In this document: one piece after another, positions 25,801 to 37,800 of the stretch
How positions within the stretch are numbered: the stretch's first letter is position 1
Layout: each line of letters opens with the position of its first letter
NCBI RefSeq assembly: GCF_932276165.1
Contig: NC_064008.1
Coordinates: 6,081,001 to 6,145,000, forward strand
Source: Plutella xylostella
Taxonomy: Eukaryota; Arthropoda; Insecta; Lepidoptera; Plutellidae
DNA: 64,000 bases
Reading direction: 5' to 3'
Position numbers and translations under genes: made by a program
The notes under the pieces: generated by a model
Told to the model about the DNA's origin: nothing
Seen by the model: the letters and a program-made list of their open reading frames with translations, nothing else
Database searches by the model: none

Positions 25801-28800
25801 AAAGAGTACTAACCAAGCTTTATACATAAACATCGACACCTATACCCTTCGCTTATCTACATACGACGACGACAAGACGATTCGTACCTAATCATCATTT
25901 CTTGGAACGACAAAAAGATCTTTAATACTACATCTAGCCGTGTCTTTGCTCGCAAAATAAACTTTTTACTCTATATATATTACTTATCTTTCTTCTATTA
26001 CGATTTTGTTTTCTTTTTAAACCATAATGTTTACGTAACAATATCTAATATTTATTTACTATATTTCAATTCTTTACATTCCCAACGTTATAATTTTTAT
26101 TTATGGGTACCTATTTTTAAAGTCAGTAACTATTTTTCGAAATCATATTTATTAATTTAATTCTGTACGTAGTTTTATTTTTATTAGTTTACTCAATGTA
26201 TTTATTATTTATTTATCTATATTTTGTAGTGACGTACGTTTCTTTTCGAGATACTGTACATTTCGAATAATTTGTATTGAAAGTTATGTTGATACTGGAA
26301 CGTCGTTATACTGTTGAGATGTATTTTAATATTCGATTTATCAATATGGTTCGGGCATTACATTATTTTAATTTAGTGAAAAGAAATTACAGGTGGTCAG
26401 GTTTCTCTGAATCTAACTGTACTTAATTATGTATTTTTATCATCATTTTTATTTTTATAATGTATTTAATTATCTAACGCGTTGAATTTTTTACTACTGC
26501 ATATTTCTGGTATCCGGCATACTTCCAATTAATGATATCCTAAACGTAGTTACAGCCAAAAATAATAAATTTATTTTAGACCTGTTATAACTTTAGCTTA
26601 AGTGTTGCATAGAGACATGACATGATTTCCCAATATGCATGATCATCAGATTCCTCACTGCATGCGCGGCGGATCGAAATACGATATCTGTTGAGCGTGT
26701 GACCATTTTTGTGAGAAGTATGTTTTTGTTATATGGATTCAAAGAATAATGCTATGCATCGCTCCAAATATGTAATTGAACTTTGATACGATATTTTTAT
26801 ACTTAATAAGAAAATGGGGAAAAATACTATCGGGTTGCTATTGCAAGACTATGACAAACTCTTTATTACTGCACAAGGTAAAATCTAATACAAGAAAAAT
26901 TGTTATGACGGGTTTTAAAAAATCTAATTACTGATAAAATACATATAGTTTTTGATTAAGTATGGTTAAACGTACTCATACATACGTAGGTATGAAATAA
27001 GTAATTACGCGGGATTAACTTTATTACTAGAATTAAAATATAAAGATTTGTATTTATTGAATTGCATATTTACGTACTATTCATTTCATTTCACCAATAT
27101 GTGGCTCATAATGGATTATTTAATTAATTGAAATTTTAATTTTGAAATTTGAATAGTACTTTGACGGAATTTAGATATTTTAAATTAAAAAATATTTTCT
27201 ATTAATTTTTTTTTATTTTAAATTAAATAAAATATCCTGAAATGAAATATAATATTATGTGATATAACAATTGACAATAAGTATCGACACGTACGATAAG
27301 TATTTGATTTTATTATAATTTTTACTAGATTTACTTGATGAAATAGGTAAGTCGTCAACAAGCGTCAATAACTAATTACATATATCTTTTCCCAAAGAAA
27401 ATAAACATGCAACAATTTATAACTGAATTACTAATATTAATACTTTAGAACTGAATTACTATTTAAGCATTCGAATACTATTTATTCTTACTGAAATATT
27501 TATGTATTCATCTTCTACATAAAATTACAAAAATACTTTACTTATATTTTGACAACAATAACTTTACGAATTTAACGAATTTCACTGAAAAAATGTAAAT
27601 CAACTCAAAAAAAAGAATTTAAATAATTTGCAAACCTGAATTTCTAATTAATGTTCCGAAAGAATATAAATTTCTCATCTGGGTGGCGCGGCGGTAGAAC
27701 ATGCGGGGGTCCAACTGTGGGCGCGTCTAGCTCCTCGCGTCCCTCTGGGCAGCATCAGGCAGCAGCATCCTCCTCCAGCCTCGCAGCTGTAGCTCGGAGG
27801 ACGTCCTCTGCTACCCGACTCGCACACTCCCAGCGCCTTCTCCTCAACAGCCAATTTGTCTCCCGGCGCCATCCATTTTTATTTATTTTTGTAGATCGAT
27901 TTTGGTTTTTTAAATTTATTACTATAAAATTATGTATGTTTATTTTCTTGGTAGGTATATTGATATGATTAACGCATGATTATATGTATATTAAATTAGT
28001 CCTTTATATACGTATTTTAATTGTCCATTTTCCACATTATCACTTTTTACCACTTTAGTTCATTTTTATTTTTTATAATAATTTTAATTTATTATGTGGT
28101 CCGCCGGCACTGCCACGGAGGCAGGCCGGCTGGCAAGGTCGCCATGTAAGGACGCGCGCAATCAAACCCAAGTATGATGTTAGAATGACGTTTATTGGTA
28201 GGGGAAAGTGTTGCCACACTACACCTGACTACTGAGCCGAAGGTCCCGGGTTCGATTCTCGGCTGGGGCAGATATTTGTTTAAACACAGATATTTGTTCT
28301 CGGGTCTTGGGTGTTGGTATTTATATTCATTATTTATCTATCTATGTATTTGTGTAGATATATCAGCTGTCCGACACCCATAACACAGGTTCTGCCTAGC
28401 TTGGGGTCGGATGGCCGTGTGTGAGATGTCCCCACATATTTATTTATTTATAAAAAGAAGGTGATACAGCTGCTGCTTCACGGGTTTGTTATCGACGTCA
28501 ATAAGCTCTTCTAGATATTTATGGCCAAACGCGATATAGGGGTGTTTATCTACGTCGATAACAAACCCGTGGTGATAATCTCAGCGTCATATTTATGGCG
28601 AATCGCGATATAGCGACGTTTTCTAGGTCGATTACGAACCTGTGTAGCGGTAGCTGGGTAAACTCCTTTCAGCTTAGTCAGTATACCACTATTGCAACGT
28701 CCTATACGCGTCGCTACAACCTACTGACCGTGTGATATTATGTGCAATGGTGTGGCAATATGCGTTGCGCGGCGAAACAAACACCGCGCAACATCTTGTA

Positions 28801-31800
28801 AACCTACTAAATACCCACCGTGTAACATTGTGCAGGCGCGGCGCGCGCGGCGGCGCGGCGTACTGTAGCGAGTAGTGCAGCGCGCGCCGCGAGTCGCGCC
28901 ACACCGCCGACGCTGCGCGGCTGCGCACAGACTGCACTAGTAGATCTGTGGGCGGCGTTGGCGGTTCTGTGGAAGGGTTGTGAGGTTATGTTTTGTACAA
29001 GGTAACCGTGACAAACGGTACAACTTTCTGGCTTATGTGGCTTAATAGCTAGTCGCCCTATAGTATTTCACTTATAATGGCCCACCTTCTAAGTAGAGGC
29101 TAAATGCGGATAATCAGCTCACCATGATAGAAACATTAGGGCTGGAGAGGGGTTGTAAAAGTGGTGAAAGGATTAGTCAGTGAGATAGCCGCGAGTCGCG
29201 CCACACCGCCGACGCATAGCGGTTGCGTACAGACTGCACTAGTAGGTCTGTGTTCTGTGGGTAGATTTTGAGGTTAGGTGTAGGGTTACATGTCAGGTGA
29301 CTATGGGGTTGTGGTAAATGACGAATGCAGGATTTCTTGAGGCCAAACTATTTACTGACTTTCTATACATGATAACCAAGTTACATTTCTAAAGTGTGTT
29401 ATCTAAGTGGCGGGCGCGAGATCATTGATCGCTACTGGAAGTTACCAAAAAGCTTATATTGCAAAACGTGACTAAAACATGTGTCGCTACATTAGGTTTT
29501 GAAAAGGATGATTGCTATCGTGTCAGTGACAATCACTGAAGCTGGAGTAGGGTTGGTAAATGCGGAGAGAGGATTAGTCACAAAATTAGTTGTCAGTCGC
29601 TGTCTGCACAGGGTGTGCCGGACTTTTATAAGGTACAGTTTATACGTCACTATACAGGGTGTTGCAAAAAGGGTATACTAAGCCGAAACCTACATGTGCA
29701 GCATGGTATATCTAAGCCTGAAACTGAAATCAGAATTTGAACATTCGCGAAAAAAATAATCATTTTCATAGAAACTTTGTTGGTCACGTGACTTTTTACA
29801 AAAAAAAAAAAAATTGCACCACCCTGTATAGGAGGCTTCTTTCATGCAGCCCATGAATTTTACCAAGGCAGTCAAATTGCCGGGCAGCCAAAGCAGCTCA
29901 TGATGAGTGAGAGAGAAGATGCAGATGATAATAGTAAGAAATGAAGAGTTTAAGGGATAATGTGATAAATAGTTGTTATGAACACATCATAAATATCTAT
30001 CTACAACCTATGATTGGAAAGATAAAGAGCAAAAGAAAATGGTAATGAACAAAATGTTAAGAAAGATCTTGTCAAAATATCTAACAGACTACCATAATTA
30101 TTTTAGCTATTTTTTTTTTGCATGTTATTGGTTAAAAAATAATGTCATTTGAAATTAATAATGTAACCATCTTTTAATATTGAATGAAATAACTGTGTAT
30201 ATTATGTCAAAGAATTTTATTTATATTTTTTTATTATTATGATTTTTGCATTTTGATATTGTACGCTTTGTTTAAAGCAGATTGTGCCTGTTCCTCTTTT
30301 GTATACTTTATACATTGTATACTTATCTAACACCTGCAACTCAACAACAACCTGTGACCACAATCGCAATAAATATATGGTTTCAATGGTTTCTAAGAAA
30401 GGTGTGATCTGGTCGCATGAATGAAGGGAATAACTCACCAAGTATAGTGTGGTAAATAATGAACACAGAGGATCCATAGGGGTTGCTGGCACGACACTGG
30501 TATATTCCTCCGTCGCTGATCTCGGAGTATTGGAGACTGATAGTGCTGGTAACACCCAGGCTGGTCTTTTGTTCTGATAGCTTGCTTCTGTAAATGAGGA
30601 AAGTATATTATGTACCTATAAATATGAACATGAGACAAACAACAAGTCAATGGATACTGGGAAATCTTCACGGAAGGGTATGGATGAATGAGCTATGGTA
30701 ATACGGGGGCAGGAGAGTATGAATACGCTCCATCATCTTCTTAGCCTGTCAGTGGTAATGTTTGTCACTGTGGCGAAACAACAAGGGCAACTTGAACCAA
30801 CATATTAAATCTAGATTTAGTATTAAATCTCGATTTTTGCCATAAATTTATATGGGCTGACTTAAATCGAGATTTGACGGTAAAATTAAATTTAATAAAT
30901 GTTTGTGCAAGTGGCCCTAAATATGTTGTTAGTGGCTGTATGTAAGGAACCTCAGGAACAGTCGAAACATCAATGCTCCACAACTTGTATGGATATACAT
31001 ATACACTTATGTGGCTAGTATACCACTTTTGCAACTCCCTGTATAACAACCAGTAACACTTACCGTTGACTCCTAAAGTCCACTGGCCTCCCGTCATGAG
31101 TCCAGGAGACTCGGACCGGGTCATCCCCCAGCGGGTGGCACGCGAGCGAGGCGGCGTGACCGAGCCGAGTTGTCACGTTCTGTGACGACGACTCGAAGTG
31201 GACTGGCTCTGGAAGATAGCAGTAAGTATTTAATTATAGCATGTTAATTTGTTTAAATCAAGACACACAGTGAAGTAATGAGAGGAATAGGAATGTAGTG
31301 TGACAGGTGCGCGATAGATTACTGTTGACAATGTTAATCTTGACAGCGTTAGAGGTTCCAAGTTCTATCTCCGTGAATCCGTCGCAGATATAACAGACAT
31401 AGAAGAACCCAAAATATTGCAATAAAAATAGTTTGTCCTATAGGTAGCACCCCTTACTGCTATGCTACTGAAAATCTGCTATGCCAAAATATAGTCACCT
31501 TGTAGAGAGTAGTACATAATTAGTATATTTAAGGATTGACTACGGTAAGTACCAAAACTTGACACCAAGAAGCAATATTATTTCACCAACTATTTCATCG
31601 ATCAAGAACTTTCTTTAAACTTCAACTCAACTTACTATTAACGCTCATCCATACAGTCCTACTCAGCGGTTGTCCGACGCCATTCTCCACGTTGCAAGAG
31701 TACAGCCCCTCATCCGAGAGAGAGACCTCCTCGATGACCAGGGTTCCGTTGGGAAGGCTCAGTATGCCGCCGCCAGCTAGCTCGAGGACCGGCTGCCAGG

Positions 31801-34800
31801 TGCCCAGGAGACCTGCGGTTGAGAGGATTGTGATCAGAACGGAGTGGTTAGATTGGGGAAAGAGTTTATCAGATTTTTACAACCTTTTATTTTACTTGTA
31901 ATGTGCTTATGGATGTGTGTTCTGGGGAACTTTTGGAACTTGATTTCGGAGGACATTTATTTTGAAATGCTAAATTGGTATTGACCAATGCAGTAACGTC
32001 ATCGTCATTCTAAATCCATAATGGCAGCAAGACCAAGGTAGCGAACTAATGGGTACAATATGAATCATTCGGTTTTGGTGTTGCTGATGATGAAGGCAAC
32101 TGACCACAATAATATAAAATCGGTCAGGATTTCACATGACGTAGTTTGAAAGCCATATAGTATGCTCACCATCTTTCTTCATCCAGTGCACCTGTGGTTG
32201 TGGGTAGCCGTTAGCAGTACAGGACACGGTTCCGCGCCGGCCCAGCAGGAGGGATGAGTTGGTCGGCTCCTCTACCCACTTAGGTGCCACTGGAATTACA
32301 ATGAAATAATAGGTAAATTATAAGATTGTCAGTGAGACATCGCATCGCTAACGCTATAAATAACCTAAAGTAATAAGCCCTAGTGAGGTTTATAGCTCAG
32401 TTGAATCCTGTAATTGTTGTACACAGAGGTTTAAACTTACAGACCGTTACGTTAGTAAAATGTCTGATTTTGAGTTTTTGGATACCATAAAAACAGAAAA
32501 TCGTATGGTGGTTATCCTACCCGCCTGCTATACCGACGATCTTAGACTAATAACCGATAGTGGCTGGAAGAAAACCAATGATAGTGTTGTGTGGCTCTTT
32601 AGGAGAGGCTTTTTTCTGGATAAACAACATAGCATTACCACCTGATGATGAGGTTGATGGGGTGACGACTTGCGAAATGCGGTTATGATTGTATGTAGAA
32701 AGCTACAGATCGCATCCAGTGGCGTGCTTTGGCAGAGGCCTACGTCCAGCAGTAAACTGCTATAGGCTGATGATAATTATGATGAGGTTGAAAGAAGACA
32801 AAATGTTCAAACCTTTAATATAAAGCTCGGTAGACTTGTTGACTTTAGCCACGTGGTTGGAAGCAACACATGTGTAGGTACCGCAGTGCTCCAGAGATAC
32901 CTTCTTGATGACCAGAGCACTGAACAGCTCGGAACTACGCTCTGCTACCTGGAAATATTGATGAAATAAATGTATACAGGGTATTGCAAAAAGGGTTTAC
33001 TTAGCCGAAACATGCATGCATGCTGCACACGTTGGCTTTCGGCTTAGTATACCTTACATATTTGCAACTGTTTAGTTGTTTGCTCATCGGCTCACTCTAT
33101 TTATTCCGAAATTGGTCCATATTAAATTCATCGACAAAGGTGGATTGTGGGAAAGTTATGTCCGAGAATTAACCCTAGTTGAGGTAAATAAATCGAATTT
33201 ATTAGCAGGGAAAATTATTGGACATATATACGCTTCCCACAATCCACCTGAGCTAGGAGAATTTTCTAGAGTAAATAGATCGGAATAAACACAAGTTTTT
33301 ATGTTAGCTGTACGACAGGAAATAATACCTTTGTTTAATGTCGATATAAAATGCATTCTTAAAAATAAACTATAATTCCCATTCGGAAAAAAGGGCTCTT
33401 ATATTCTACGGCGACCAAAGAGGGCATAAAACTTGAATAACTAAAGTTGAACTTAAATGATTTAAGGTCGTTACGGTCACGTTAAAGTTCTTTCGCGCAA
33501 CTCATAATATTATAACATAAATATTTATAAGTTATCTCAATAACCTGAAGTAAGTTACTGTGTCAACATACCTTCAAATTATTAGGAATCCGTTTCCCAT
33601 CCTTCAACCACTCAAAATGGATCGGCAGATCCCCACTCCTGACGTTGCAGTAAATATTCACGATCTGTCCTTCTTGCAAGTTCGCACCCAAAAGCAGATC
33701 CTCCAAAACCGGTGCCTCAATCACTTGTACCTCAAATGCCCTTCTAGCCATTTCTCCTGAAGGGCTGGTTACTATACAGGTGAATACTGCCCCGTTTTCT
33801 TCTTTCGTTATTTCTTGAATAGTGAGCATTCCATCGAAGTTGACTATGGGTGCGTTACGTCTGGTTTTCCTTTGGCTTCGCAGGTGTCGTTTGTAGCGAG
33901 TTTGGAAGGGGTGAGTCGCTATTATTTGGCCTTTGTATTCCCATTCGATTTTGCTGTAAATAAAGAAATACTTATAGGTACGGTAGTAAGTGATGATTTA
34001 TACTTACTAGGGTTTAGAATTTAAAATAATGCTATTGTAGTATGTAGGATACTGGATAAGGTTAATGAAAAATTCAGAGCCTACATTTTTTTTTCAAAAC
34101 ATGGTCATCATCACTAATATGACCTTTCACAAGCCTTGCAGGGCGCAAGACGCGCATATCAAGACGAGATAATAAGTTTTGACCACGAGAGAACTTTTGT
34201 CACGTCTTGCAACCCGTGCTAGCCCCTCAGTATCAATTTCCCTCAAAACCGGAATACACTGTGAAATAAAATAAATAAATAACATAAAATAACCTTTTAC
34301 CTGATGGGATAGCCGTAAAAAGGACACCGTAAATTCACCGGTTCGCCGCTCTGCACTTTGATTGGCGGGAGAGACCTGATGTACGGAGGCCCTGGAATTA
34401 CACGTTTTATTACTATTGGCTACAGACCGGATGCTTTCAGCTTGTCTTTTTGACCTCTAACGAGAAATAGGAGTGTTGTTAAATGTTAGTGGGACGTGGT
34501 ATCCGTGTGTCTGTCTGTTATGTAGCTGTGAAGTGAATGTATACGATAAAACGAAAGATTTTTTCGTCTGCGAAAAACTTAAATGACACAATCAACTTAT
34601 TTTAGACATATTTGCTGGAATGGGAATACTTTAAAAAATTCACGGTTTTTTAGCTGAGTTATGTTGCTGGTTTTTTGCTTCGCCTATTTATACCTAGTTG
34701 CTATTGCTTACGACAAAGTTAGCCAAGTATATGCCTCCTGAAAACCTTATTTAATAAAACATCATTAAAATTTCGTAGGTAAGTACCTACATAAATTTGT

Positions 34801-37800
34801 TGAATTACCACCAATATTGAATGAAATATGATTTTCGAAATTATTTCGTAGCACTTAAATCCTCTTAATGGGTAGTCAACATAAATAGTTATTAATACAC
34901 ATTTTCATTACGTAATTGGGGCTTTACATTATGAAACTATGTACCTAGGTATTTATCAATCTTTACAGTACTTATATTAAATTATGTGGTTTTTGAAAAA
35001 GTAAAATTTCCTACTTTCCTTATCATCTTTATTGCGACGGGGGCTAAAACGTTATGTTTATTAATTATTATCGAGATGTGTTAATTTTTAAATAATATTT
35101 CCAAACTATCTCAAGTGTCATGTTTAATTCTAAACGACCATATTACTGGTCATAATGTTGACCTCAGAATCAGATTACTGTTTAAAAAAAAACTGTGTCA
35201 TTATAATACTAGTAGTCTGCAGATTTCTTCATATTCCCAGTTAAAGTGAGCACCCTACAAGTTACAGTCTATCAACTTTAGAAACATTAGCTCGTAAAAC
35301 TTTTAGTAGCCCCAAACACGTAATTTCAAGTAAAAAGCTTTTAGTTGGCCTATTTCGGCAGGTGCGAATAGTATTTGTACAATGTACCATTTGCAATTGT
35401 GTTTCAAAATTAGCTTTTATGGGTGGCATTATCGCGCTCATTTTGTTACTTTATGACTGCGCCCGTTAAATAAAATGTTTGTTTTTAGGTAGGTATTATT
35501 TGTTATAGTTACATAGTCATGTTGGTAGCCGAATTGTGTTAATTGTGTTTGTATTTGTTACGTAATACTTATGTATGAAAAGCTTTTTGTATAATAAGGG
35601 CAAGCAACCCTGCACTAACACAAAACTCTCAATTATTATCAGCAAGGAACCGTGTATAGTAACTAATTAAGGTAAACGTCTTACGACGCCAATACTACAT
35701 GCTCTAGTTGCTTATCTGTCCTCCATCTTGAATCTGCCATATTGTGTCCAGTAACACTACCGTCTTACCATTACACGTCCATCTTGTGTTAAGGAACTCT
35801 AGTAACTAAACTAAAAAATGTATCTAAATTGTGTGCGCGCTGCCGCACGCCATTTTGTTCATTTTTCACGTACTTACCTACCTAGCTCTTCTTTCATGCA
35901 TATATATCGCTCTAACCATGTAGTCCATTAGTATGTGGTAGCTCTACGCTCTCAGCTCTGCTGTTTATAAATGCAACGTAAGCGCTGATAGACGCCATCT
36001 TGTCCCCGCCATCTTGTCTCCGCCATCTCGCGGCCGCCATCTTGTACCCTCCCACTCACCGTGCACGTGCAGGCGGGCGCTGTGCGCGGCGGCGCGCGCG
36101 GCGAGGCGCGCGGTGCACGCGTACCCGCCGCCGTCCTCCACGCGCGCGCGGCTGATGTTCAGTTGGGAGACCACTGATGTGGGTGACGTCATACACGTGC
36201 TATATAAGCGTGGACTAAATGGTGTCTAAAATACGCCGCCATCTTGTGTCCACTGTTTTATAGCTGCCATCTTGTGTTAAGTAACTAAACTGTCAAATGT
36301 ATAACAGTCGCGTTTTTAATGCAATTGCAACGAGCTATGCTACTAGATCATAGCGATCGAACGAATTTATGTATTGTGGCATTGCAAATGCAAAATTAGC
36401 GCTGATAGAAGTCATCTTGTGCCCGCCACTTTGGATTAAGTAACTAAACTGTCAAATGTATCAAAATCTTCGTCTTAGACGCCATTTTGTTTAGTCACGT
36501 TCCTCGCTCTTTCTTTTACATAGGTCGTTGCGCGTTAATGCAACGTTGGCGCTTATAGATACCATCTTGTCCCCGCCATCTTGTGTCTGCCATCTAAATG
36601 GCGTCTATGATACGCCGCCATTTTGTATCCGCCATCTTGCGGCCGCCATCTTGTCCCCCCCACTCACCGTGCACGTGCAGGCGGGCGCTGTGCGCGGCGG
36701 CGCGCGCGGCGAGGCGCGCGGTGCACGCGTACCCGCCGCCGTCCTCCACGCGCGCGCGACTGATGGAAGCTGCGAGACCACTGATGTGGGTGACGTCATA
36801 CACGTGCTATATAGGCGCGAAATAAATGGTGTCTATAATACGACGCCATCTTGTGTTTAGTAACTAAACTGTCAAATGTGTCAAAATCGCGAACCGCAAT
36901 TTTTTGACATTGCAACGGGCTATGCTACTAGATCGCTATAATTTGTCTATTGTTACATTGTAAAAGTGAAATTAGCGCTGATAGACGCCATCTTGTGTCC
37001 GCCATCTTGGATTAAGTTACTAAACTATCAAAATATAACTAAATCGCGCGACGCCAATTTTTTATGCCATTGCAACGACCTATGCTACTTGGACGCTCTA
37101 ATTCATCTATTGTGTTAGCACTCATAGACGCCATCTGGTATCCGCCATCTCGCGGCCGCCATCTTGTACCCCCCCACTCACCGTGCACGTGCAGGCGGGC
37201 GCTGTGCGCGGCGGCGCGCTTGTCAACTTATGTTTCATTAACTTACTACTCTACACTACGCTCTACAAATCTACCCTACGCTTTCTTATTCATAAATGTT
37301 GTTGCATTTATGAATAAGAAAGCGTAAAAGGGCGCAAAGAGCCGTCTTGCATTCAATCCTCTTTCCGCCATCTTGTCCCCGCCATCTTGTACCCCCCCCA
37401 CTCACCGTGCACGTGCAGGCGGGCGCTGTGCGCGGCGGCGCGCGCGGCGAGGCGCGCGGTGCACGCGTACCCGCCGCCGTCCTCCACGCGCGCGCGGCTG
37501 ATGGAAGCTGCGAGACCACTGATGTGGGTGACGTCATACACGTGCTACATTGGCGTGGACTAAGTGGTGTCTAAAATACGCCGCCATCTTGTTTTAAGGA
37601 ACTAAACTGTCAAATGTATTAAAATCACGCAATATTGGCGCGAACAAAATGGCGTCCATCATACTCCGCCATCTTGTGTCCGCCATTTTGTAGCCGCCAT
37701 CTTATGTTAAGTAACTAAGCTGTCAAATGTAGGTATTACAGTCGCGTTTTCTATGCCATTGCAACGAGCCATGCTACTAGATTGCTAAAATTCATCTGTT

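Larger units (their letters stand above)
15478..28223 (-). mobile_element. Short-LTR retrotransposon (LARD-like), minus strand, with nested elements
   Basis: Bounded by two identical 79-bp direct repeats (15478-15556 and 28145-28223) that start TGTAGTGTGG and end CCTTACA on the minus strand and contain AATAAA. Next to the 5' LTR (right end) lies TGGCGACCTTGCCAGCCG, a likely tRNA primer-binding site resembling the tRNA-Arg type. Next to the 3' LTR lies the purine tract GAAAAGGGGGAAGG. The target duplication is CCTG on both sides. The interior is AT-rich with no gag, protease, RT or integrase of its own; about 5 kb remain after removing the inserted LINE. It resembles a large non-autonomous LTR derivative. 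It makes the FN3-1 intron of Dscam about 12.7 kb longer. Confidence 0.85.
15445..28440 (+). mobile_element. tRNA-derived SINE split by the LTR element
   Basis: The head (GCGACCGAATGGCGTAGTGG to GACCCTG, 15445-15477) continues at 28224 (CCTGACTACTGAGCCGAAGG and GGGTTCGATTC) to about 28440. Joined at the 4-bp repeat CCTG they restore the normal tRNA-like head. The body is the variant with 'CAGCTGTCCGACACCCATAA', also seen at 45025-45273. Confidence 0.88.

Noticed and set aside
36014..37574. Several plus-strand frames of 60-110 codons across the Ig5 array
   Set aside because: They are antisense readings of GC-rich exon copies and the CCATCTTG spacer; the coding frames are on the minus strand.
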